DNA from: Humulus lupulus | Taxonomy: Eukaryota; Streptophyta; Magnoliopsida; Rosales; Cannabaceae | NCBI RefSeq assembly: GCF_963169125.1 | Contig: NC_084793.1 | Span: forward strand, 45,689,578 to 45,753,577 | Direction of reading: 5' to 3' | Length of the DNA stretch: 64,000 nucleotides | Shown: positions 55,854-64,000 of the stretch, one piece after another | Numbering within the stretch: the stretch's first letter is position 1 | Layout of the letters: each line of letters begins with the position of its first letter | The notes under the pieces: model-generated | What the model was told of the DNA's origin: nothing | What the model saw: the letters and a program-made list of their open reading frames with translations, nothing else | The model's database searches: none | Made by a program: the position numbers and the translations under genes

Positions 55854-58367
55854 TGTAACGTCCTCCTAATCTAGGATCGTGACACTGTGTACTTAAAATT
55901 GTGTTAGAGTTGCTAATCAAGTCATTTGGTTTAAAATGTGTAACTAAGGTTATTTTCAAGGGCTAGGGTTAAAACTTTTGGTCAAAAAATCCGTTGATTT
56001 TATTTAAAAAGTTTCATACAAACATGGGATCCCAAAATATTACAACTAAACTTTTAAAAAGGTATGTATACATCAAAAATTACATTTAGCCGGTCTAAGC
56101 GGCAAAAACAGGGCTTCAACCCTAGTTCCTCTGAGATAACCCCGGTCGTGGTGGTCGAGCAGCTGCATATGTACACATCACAACCGAAGCTATTCAACTC
56201 ATGGCTGGTCAAGCTTTCTTTTTCCCTTACCTGCACCACAAAGCACCTGTGAGGCGAGGCCCAACAAGAAAACTCAACATATACATGAATACAAAATATA
56301 AACCTTGAAATACCCATTAAAAAATAATCAGTAATATCAACTCAAAGATACTATCATTTAAATTCAAACAAATGATCATTGGTTTAACTTGGGGCCGCTG
56401 CCCTAATCAGTTGGCCTTAGAGCCAATTCCTGTGCTTATGCCCTAGCTATGTGACCATAGAGTCACCTGGGGCCCTCGCCCTTAACTCTGTCTCACTAGC
56501 CATAGAGCTAGCTTAACCCCTTGGTTCACCATCGAATTTTAAGTCGACCAATGTAATAGAACGTTACTGCGTTAGGCATAAGCCTTTTGACCAGTGCGCT
56601 ATTGCCGACCTTGACTAATAAGTCAAGCCGTGATCCAGGATTACATACCTCATCACAGAAACAGATATGGATAAGCACAACATAATACACACATATGCAT
56701 GTTAACCACAACAACACCATGATTTATCATTCTCACAACATTATTCATACTGATGTAACAGGGCATTATGCCCTAACTATGAAATCTATACAGTAGTCAT
56801 AAAGCACATAAGCGATTATTAATCAATATTTAAAACAACAGCCTAAGCATAAACGTTCTCGGGGCCCAAGCCCTAGTCATGATAATAGATCATAGTCGGG
56901 CCAAGCCCTGATCACATATAACATGTATTGGGTGCAGTTTTCTTACCTCAGGTCCGAGTAAGCGTAAATAAGAACGATCCTCGAGCACGATCCTGGTTCC
57001 GATCCCCTAGCGATACCCTAGTCACAAACATAAAATAGGACTATATTAATAACGAGTGAGTAAAGGCTTCCAGACCAAGTCCTAGCCTTCGGGGCCTTAA
57101 GTTCCACAGAACCGGGCTGTGGAATTGATCCCGAGCCCTAAGGAAAAGGTTTCCATTTAAATCAAACTCCCCAAGGAAAAAATGCCCAGGCGGGCCGCGA
57201 CTTGCCCTAACAGGTTGCGGCGCGCCCCCTCTAACTAGGGAGCCTTCTTGCCTGTCCAGAGGCACGGGCCGCAACTTGCCTTAACAGGTCGCGACGCGCC
57301 CCCCAGGCAGAGGCCTCCCAAGGCACTTGGGCTCAGGCTGAGTCACGACTTATCAAGAGAAAAGTCACGACTTGGCCCCTCGAACCCGAAATTCCTCCAT
57401 TTTCAACAGCCAAATCCAAACCAAACTAACTAAAAATAACCCCTATACCTTAATTCAATCATCACAACAACTTTAACACCTTCCCAGCAACAAAACCAAT
57501 AGAAATTCAGTCCTAAAACCCATTAAATCTTCAATTCAATCCTTGAGTTAAGAGGTTAAAAAACACCTCAAGCAACCATGGATTCTACATAAATTAAATT
57601 ATAAAAGAGAGTTCAGATGTTTACCTTAGCTGAAGACCTTCTTGCCTCAAGAAATCCGAAACCCAATCCCAAGCTTCAATTCTATGGCTTCTAGTCACTA
57701 AATCCCTTTAGCTTGTATGGTTAGCTTGGAAAAGCTTCTTGAGAGAAAGAGAGTAAGTTAAGAGAGAGAGTGTGTGTGCGTGTCGGTTTTGGTAGCAGCT
57801 TCCAAGGATTTCTAACTTTTGTTTTCCTAAGTTAAGTGACTTAAGCTAATCCCGAGGCTCGGGGTACCAAAACGTCCCCGAGAGGAAAATGGTAAATTTC
57901 CCCAATATTTCCTCCTAAACTCTCTAACTTCAAATATATCTCCAATTATTTATTTCCATAACTCGATAACCAAATTAAATGTCTAATACGCAAAATACCC
58001 CTTGACTCGCCCTGAGTCGGGTATTGGGTCCTGTTGTGACTTTCTCGCTAGCTTGCTCCCTAGGATCGCCTCGTGCCGAGTAACTCAAATAAACCCACAT
58101 AATAATATGGTCTCTCACATATATCACATTTATACACATAAATATACAATTATGCCCGCAACATGCCAAATTACCAAAATCGCCCTTCTAATAAGAAACG
58201 GGCCCACATGCATATTTAATACCCCTAAATATGCACAACTAATCATATTATCACAAAATTCACCTAATTACAATTAATATAACAATTAAGCACATAATTC
58301 CATATATTGCCATCCTAGCCCCCTAATCACGACCCTAAGTCTTATTAGGTAATTTTGAGATGTTACA
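55854..58367 (-). repeat. Solo LTR, Tekay type
   Basis: 2514 bp, plus-strand start TGTAACGTCC, end GAGATGTTACA, perfect duplication AAATC (55849-55853 and 58368-58372). Conserved CTTACCTGCACC block near 56226. Several short open frames inside are chance. Confidence 0.94.
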
Positions 58368-58458
58368 AAATCTCTCCTTCCAGCAAGGAGGTAACGAGCT
58401 ATCCTTATCTTTAATCGCTTTCATTTCCCTAATAAACTAGTACTTAGCTTATTTTACT

Positions 58459-58980
58459 TTGCTATTTTAGGCCCATGGAAAAGGCCTCCCCCCACTTTAG
58501 GCATGCTCACTCGAGCAGCTATGCTAGACAACCAAACTCACGATGAGAAAAGTTGTAGGCAGCTAGGAAATAATGCCAACCTTCGGTTGGTTGGCCTGCT
58601 CGAGGCCCACCAGACTAATAATGATGCTGCCACCAAAAGTGCGACTGGTGGAAGAGCTGCCAAACAAGAAGCTAGGGAGGAGATGGGGCAAAACGAGCAG
58701 CCCCAAGCCACCCCTACTCCTATGAGGAGAAGGACAAAGAAGATCACCATCAGGGAGCAGGAAGATGCTCCTCAACCCAGAGCTCCAGCAACTCCCAAAG
58801 TTAAAGGGAAGGGAAAACAGGTGATGATCGAGGATGAAGATCTCTTCAACAAGTCCTTTTCTTCTTGTGATGATGAGGATGACATACCAAGTAATAATTA
58901 CATTATAACTTCACCAGTAACAAGGTGTAGACGTAGGCTTTTTAATTCATCTTGCTTGAACAGTAGTGTGGATTTTGGTA
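58459..58980 (+). pseudogene. Unrecognised exon-like ORF
   Basis: Open frame bounded by an acceptor-like CTATTTTAG (before 58471) and a donor-like TTTTG-GTACCA near 58979, with a second acceptor TTATTACAG near 59060. The product is basic with RRRTKK, KGKGKQ and an acidic DEDLFNKSF/DDEDD stretch. The layout resembles the antisense genes of A and D, where an acceptor is followed by a short MDSD-like exon start; here ACTCAGACATC follows. No family was recognised. It might be part of antisense gene C. Confidence 0.35.
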
Positions 58981-59084
58981 CCATCTTTTTTCTAACTGTA
59001 TTACTCGAGTTTCTTTATATTTTCTAAATTTGTTCTATTATATCTGCTCTTTATTACAGCCATGTAAGACTCAGACATCTTCGA

Positions 59085-59375
59085 GTTTGAGCATTATCCT
59101 TTGACAAGGTCATCGGGAGGTAATGTTCTTCGGAGGATGTACTACTCCAGTGACGGTGAACCGTGATGAGAACTGGATTCAACTCCCGTGGGGCCTTAAC
59201 AGATTTCAGAGAGCCTTAACAAGCTTCCTGGGAGTCCTAATCAATCTTAATTTGTGCTGTGTAACTTGGTGAAAACACGGACACAATTTTCTCCCAAGTC
59301 TTCCCTCATCTTTAGGGACAATGGAGACTTAACTAAAAAGAGTATTCCCTTGGAAATTCATCCTCAGGTTGTGAT
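59085..59375 (-). repeat. Fragment of a B-like Tat LTR and polypurine tract
   Basis: TCGGGAGGTAATGTTC...GAGGATGTAC aligns with CGGGCAGTAACATGCC...GAGGATGTCC of LTR B. The boundary GTGAAAACACGGACA (ending about 59284) and the following TTTTCTCCCAAGTCT match the LTR end and polypurine tract of B. It is cut by the Athila-like element at 59376. Confidence 0.6.
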
Positions 59376-61179
59376 TGATAACTCTACAAAATAGAGTTAT
59401 TTTACCACATTTTTTATGCTAATTGTTGCTTAGTCTTTGAGTTTTTAAGTAATTTTGAAGTTTTTTGTCTTAGATTTTTTATATGTTTTTATGGATATTT
59501 TATTGTAATATGTTGTAGTTTAATTATTTAAAATTAGTGTTGTTAGATTAAAAGTTAGAAAGGTGATTTTATTGAGCTTAAATGTTAAATTCAATTAAGT
59601 TTTAATTAATATTTTCAACAAATTGATATGATTTATTTTAAAATTGACAATATTTGATTATGACTTAATGTATGTTTATTTTGTAGGTTGTGGTGTGCAT
59701 ATTTCTTAAAAAATTCAAAAAAAAAGAAAGAAATAAAAGTGTTAGAGTTGAGAGAAAAGCAAAGGAAATTGGTAATTTCCCAGGCCCAATTTCCAGCCTC
59801 CAATTGAGCCCATGACCCAAGGGAAGCCAGATGAAGGTCCCATGCGCCTGGGCCTTCCTCCTCAGCCCAACTCCACGGCCCTTCACGCTTGCCCAAGCCC
59901 ACGGGCTCGCCTGCCCTCTCCAGCCTCCAGCTGCCTCCCAGGTCTGCACCTGCACCCCACAGCCCAGCAGCCTCTTGCACTCCCAGCCAGGCCCGCCTGC
60001 CCATCTTCCTCACCAGCCCAACCTAGCCCAACTGCCTGTGCACCACTCAGCCACCTGCCATTTTGTCTTGAGTCCAACATGGTCCCCTTGTCCCACAATG
60101 TCAAAATATACCACCTTTTTACCCAATTTTTATACATATTTTACCACAAAATCATCATGATACCCTATAATTTACCCATACTTCACATATTAATATTCAT
60201 TTAGTTAATTTAAATTGATTATTTTAATACTCTCATTTTGACTATAAATATGTAATTTCAAGAACATTTGGGGGTGCTAAATTTTTTTGGTTGCCATCAT
60301 CTTTTCTACACTTTCTCTCTTCCTTTTGGAAGACCATTTTGTGCCAAGTATGTATTTTTTTTGTAATATATTTTGGATTCTAGTTATGTGCTTCTAATTT
60401 TTTTTCATAAGATTATTAAGATCATGATGAAGAAACTTGTAACTAGATAGTATTTATTGTTGTATGTTGATTTCCCTTGTAATGCAACAAAGTTTATGGA
60501 TTTTTCTTCTTCATATATGTTTTTCACATCTAATATCTTGAATCTTGGATTGTTAGAAAATATTACAATTTGTTCTTCACTTTGCAAAACATAATATTCT
60601 TTGTGTAAGATGTGTCATTATATTGTACACATCCAATGCTTAGAACAAAAATATTATGTTTTGCCTTATAAATAATGTTATTTGATTTTCATTAGGTTGA
60701 TTCACATTAAATACTTTGAAATTATAATTTTTTGAGAAGTGAAGAAAAATCCTATCTTTTTAAAAATAATTTGTGCTTAAATTATAAATCTATTTGGAAA
60801 ATGATAGTTTGATTTATTTTAACTATCACTAAAACTTGAGAATCAATATACTAATAAATATTATTAAACTTACATTTTGTGGATTCTAATATCTTAATAA
60901 TATATCTTTTACAACTTATTTATAAATCATAATTGGTTTATTTTTCTTCTCTTAAATAACTTTATTTTCAATATTTTATTTTATGTTCTTGACATTAAAT
61001 CTTATCAATATTTTGAGCTAGGTTAGAATTTATTTAATTTTGGTTTAAAATAGTTTCCTGTTGATTTTAGTCAATTCCTTGTGGTTCAACCTCGAGCTTA
61101 CAAGAACACTATACTCCATATACGATTCATGCGCTTGGGAGTTATAAATATTTAAAACGTACCCATTTTGGGTCTATCA
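59376..61179 (+). repeat. 5' LTR of Athila-like element
   Basis: 1804 bp, TG...TATCA. The first 26 bp contain the inverted repeat AACTCTA-CAAAA-TAGAGTT. It holds a Pro-rich GC block (59780-60080) in otherwise AT-rich DNA; its open frames on both strands are composition-driven, not genes. Confidence 0.9.
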
Positions 61180-61185
61180 AGTTTT

Positions 61186-61203
61186 TGGCGCCGTTTTCGG
61201 GGA
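61186..61203 (+). other. Primer-binding site, Asp tRNA
   Basis: TGGCGCCGTTTTCGGGGA, 16 of 18 bases matching the complement of the plant tRNA-Asp(GTC) 3' end (TGGCGCCGTTGCCGGGGA), six bases after the LTR. Confidence 0.9.
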
Positions 61204-61409
61204 GTTGCAAGAAAAGAAACAATTTTTTTTTATCAAGGTTAGTGAATTCTTCTACTAGTTATATTAATTTTTGCACTATATAAAAAAAATATAAAAATAT
61301 AAAACTAAAAAAAAGATAAGAAGAAAATTTGGGATGGTTCTACCACCCATAAAAAAATTACTTATAGATATATATATATATCTATTTATACTTATGCTTT
61401 CTATTTTTT

Positions 61410-61655
61410 TTAGTTGACAGCACTTGTGCCTCTAATCTATTAATTTTTTTTAGTTTACTTTTGCTGTAATATTTTTTCTTTTTGCTACATTTTTTGTTAG
61501 TTGATGGCACTTGTGCCTCCTAACCTTTGTTGTAATTTGCTTTATTTATTTTTGTTGTTATATTTTTGTGCATATTTAGTAGTTGATGGTATTTTTTTCC
61601 TCCTCGTTTTTACTTTACTTTTGTTATGGTTGATGACATGCTATGCCTCCCTACT
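61410..61655 (+). repeat. Degenerate repeat of TTGATGGCACTTGTGCCTCC
   Basis: Four diverged copies start near 61411, 61499, 61581 and 61630, separated by T-rich spacers, in the leader of the Athila-like element. Confidence 0.6.
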
Positions 61656-62029
61656 TTTGCCTAAGCATTGATAGCCTTATTGACTTTACCTTATTGTTTC
61701 TTGTTTTTTATCGTATTATTGTGCATTTGTGCTAAAAAAAGAAGAAGAAAGAAATATATATATAAATTAAAAATTAAAATATATTATCTTGAAACTCTTA
61801 GTATGCTCTACGGTTGCAGTCTTGACCAATCTTCCATATCAATAAATATTTCATGAGGTCGTCATTGGTTTTTTACCATATGAATCATTTTAATTATGGT
61901 TGGAATTCTGAGTACAACTATGGTGCACAATTAAGTTTAAATTATGGAGAAACCAATGATATGCATGCTTATGGTGAATCCTTTGATATCCCATTTTCCC
62001 CCGGCTATATAATCCAAAATTTTGAATGA

Positions 62030-62621
62030 GTCATACCTAGTCTCCAATGAATCAAGGGCATGAGTTCAACATGCCTAACCAAAATCATGCCCAATTCGAT
62101 CTATCATATCCCATCCAACAAGAAATGAACCCTTAGAGGATACCATACAATAGTTCATGCAATCAACCCACCAAATCCTACAATTCCAGTCTCAGTCAAT
62201 CTAAAAAATTGAGACACTAATAGGGCAACTTGCAACTGTTATGATAGAGTCAGAAAAACAAGTTCATCCGAACCAACCCATTCCCAATCCAATCAGTCAA
62301 AATGAAGGTGAAAAAGAGAATGAAGTTGTTGAAGAACTTGTAATAGGCATCCAACCACCAAATGAAACAAAAGAGTTGGATGAAATAATTTTCGAGGCTC
62401 GTGAGGAAAATAAAAAAGATATAATTATATCTCAAGAACTCATAATTGAACAAATTTGTATATTTACTCAAAATGAAAAGGATTGTGACATAGATGTGCA
62501 ATTTTCTCATTTAATTGATATTCCATCAAAATTGCATATTTCTAATTTTTGTGTAGGTGTGATGTTATCAATTATTATTTATTTCATTTGCATCAAACTC
62601 ATAACTCACCCAACAAATTAA
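62030..62621 (+). pseudogene. gag: Gag C-terminal remnant of Athila-like element
   Basis: Upstream pieces contain Gln/Asn-rich sequence (NMPNQNHAQ) and, near 62208-62240, KIETLIGQLATVM, a pattern known at the end of Athila-type gag. The open frame 62241-62621 continues with an acidic tail (NEGEKENEVVEELV) and ends at 62621. Stops upstream break it. Its last part contains a hydrophobic run (VMLSIIIYFICI), probably chance. Confidence 0.55.
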
Positions 62622-62939
62622 ATTCTACAACATTGATTGGGTGTAGGTTAGAAGAAAAAAAATATATAGTCGAGCTAAAGACTATAAACTAAAGCACTTT
62701 GTGGGAGGCAACCCATACTTTTCATGTTTCATTTTATATTTCACTTTTGTTGTATGTGTTTTTTCATGTGTTTTCAAAAGCTTGAAGGAAACTTCTTGCC
62801 CAAAAAAGAAAAAAAGAAAAAAAAAAGAAGAGAAGAAAACAAATGAGTCAAATCAAGGAAGCATACATTCAAGGGAGTAGTTCTTAACTTTTTCCATTTT
62901 ATTACTCATTGAGGACAATGTTTCATTTAAGTTTGGGGG

Positions 62940-62941
<2 letters not shown>

Positions 62942-62981
<40 letters not shown>
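62942..62981. repeat. (GT)n microsatellite
   Basis: About 20 uninterrupted GT units, directly after the first polypurine-like tract. Confidence 0.97.
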
Positions 62982-62984
<3 letters not shown>

Positions 62985-63386
62985 TCTTTTTGTTTATGGG
63001 TGTTTTTCATTTGTTATAAAATGTTAAAAAAAATGGTGATATTTTTCATGTTCAACTAAAAACCTTAACTAAGTTTAATTGTAGTTCTCTTAAAAATATG
63101 AATAGTTCTTAAGCTTTGTTTTTAATTATTGGATCAAGTTTTCTAAGTTTTTATATATATATATATATTCTTCATAATAGAGCACTTCTATTTCTTATAA
63201 GTTTATATGAAAAATAACATTGCTTAAATCTTCTTAGAAATGAAGATTGATTATCCGATAAGCTTAATCTATATTCATAAATTTTTTGAGAACTATTATC
63301 TTTGTGCAATTCTTGAGGAAATACTTAAGATATCACCAATAAAATAATGTATGTTTAAATTTTCTTTTGCTTGAGGACTAGAAAAA

Positions 63387-63403
63387 ATTTAAGTTTGGGG
63401 GTG
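63387..63403 (+). other. Polypurine tract of Athila-like element
   Basis: TTTAAGTTTGGGGGTG directly before the 3' LTR. A near-copy with the same GAGGAC context lies at about 62912-62941. Confidence 0.8.
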
Positions 63404-64000
63404 TGATAACTCTACAAAATAGAGTTATTTTACCACATTTTTTTATGCTAATTGTTGCTTAGTCTTTGAGTTTTAATGTAATTTATTAAGTTTTTGAGTA
63501 ATTTTGATGTTATTAGTCTTATTGTAATATGTTGTAGTTTAATTATTTGAAAATAGTGTTGTTAGATTAAAAGTTAGAAATGTGATTTTATTGAGCTTAA
63601 ATGTTAAATTCAATTAAGTTTTAATTAATATTTTCAAAAAATTAATATGATTTATTTTATATTTGAAAATATTTGAAAATTTTCAATGCATGTTTATTTT
63701 GTAGATTATGATGATGCATAGTTCTTGAAAAATTCAGAAAAAAGAAAGAAAGAAAAGTGTTAGAGTTGAGAGAAAAGCAAAGGAATTTGGTAATTTCCCA
63801 GGCCCAATTTGCACCCTCCAATTGAGCCCACGACCCAGGGGAAGCCAGCTGAAGGTCCCATGCGCCTGGGCCTTCCTCATCAGCCCAGCTCCACTGGCCC
63901 GCCTGCCCTTTCCAGCCTCCAGCTGCCTCCCAAGCCCGCACCTGCACCCCACGGCCCAGCAGCCTTATGCACTCCCAGCCAGGCCCGCCTGCCCATCATC
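63404..64000 (+). repeat. 3' LTR of Athila-like element (cut by window end)
   Basis: 597 bp visible of an expected 1.8 kb. It differs from the 5' LTR by several indels (for example 63473-63525 compared with 59450-59505), so the insertion is not recent. Confidence 0.9.

Larger units (their letters stand above)
59376..64000 (+). mobile_element. Athila-like non-autonomous LTR retrotransposon (runs past window end)
   Basis: The 5' LTR 59376-61179 and 3' LTR from 63404 start with the same TGATAACTCTACAAAATAG. The PBS matches Asp tRNA. The internal region is only 2.2 kb and lacks pol. It retains a gag C-terminal remnant and the GAGGACAATG...TTTAAGTTTGGGGGT motif known from Athila-group elements. 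It must borrow proteins from a partner. Confidence 0.88.

Noticed and set aside
59633..60204. Overlapping open frames on both strands in the LTR of the Athila-like element
   Set aside because: GC-rich, Pro- and Gly-rich low-complexity block repeated in the other LTR; no recognisable domain.

Overview
This is plant (angiosperm, probably dicot) repeat-rich DNA. It is a nest of LTR retrotransposons with one hAT-type DNA transposon. I see no host gene, rRNA or tRNA gene and no CRISPR array. The evidence is plant Ty3/gypsy gag-pol proteins of the Tat and chromovirus (Tekay/Del-like) lineages, an Athila-like non-autonomous element, plant splice sites, TATA boxes of the CTATAAATAG type and AT-rich spacers. 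I cannot name the species.

Layout. 1-481: 3' end of a Tekay-type LTR. 521-13293: Tat element A (minus strand), decayed, inserted in a 190-bp tandem repeat whose remains lie at 482-520 and 13301-13622. 13294-15616: AT-rich spacer with microsatellites, a degenerate repeat array and a Helitron-like 3' end. 15617-28337: Tat element D (plus strand), the youngest and most complete element, with equal 793-bp LTRs and a perfect CATGT target duplication. 28842-31197: LTR of another Tat element (E) holding a hAT element (29208-30990), which itself holds a solo LTR (29825-30578). 32104-32806: 3' LTR of Tat element C. 33042-55762: a decayed Tekay chromovirus (F, minus) split by a solo LTR (35630-38009) and by Tat element B (40622-54853, minus), which itself carries a Tekay LTR (41894-44185). 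55763-59375: older Tat-like remnants split by a solo Tekay LTR (55854-58367). 59376 to the window end: an Athila-like non-autonomous element with an Asp-tRNA primer site.

Most interesting system: the three Tat elements A, B and D each carry, between pol and the 3' LTR, a second gene on the opposite strand. It has its own TATA-containing promoter next to the polypurine tract, a 5'-UTR intron ending exactly at the ATG, further introns with consensus sites in A and D (the later junctions in B are less clear), a domain resembling the 'putative gypsy type transposon' family, and a C-terminal coiled coil. In D, phase-consistent introns link four coding exons (about 880 codons) with a single stop codon. 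Where pol and this antisense gene converge, all three elements have a tandem array (66 bp in A, 70 bp in D, roughly 55-68 bp in B), and in A and D the units are built of short inverted repeats. In A, poly(A)-like signals for the two opposing transcripts flank the array. Extra ORFs and 3' tandem repeats are known for Tat/Ogre elements; the combined architecture (divided promoters, split gene, hairpin array between convergent ends) is the part most worth testing.

All gag-pol copies are broken by stops or frameshifts. D is nearest to intact: its RT/RNase H and integrase catalytic residues are all visible.
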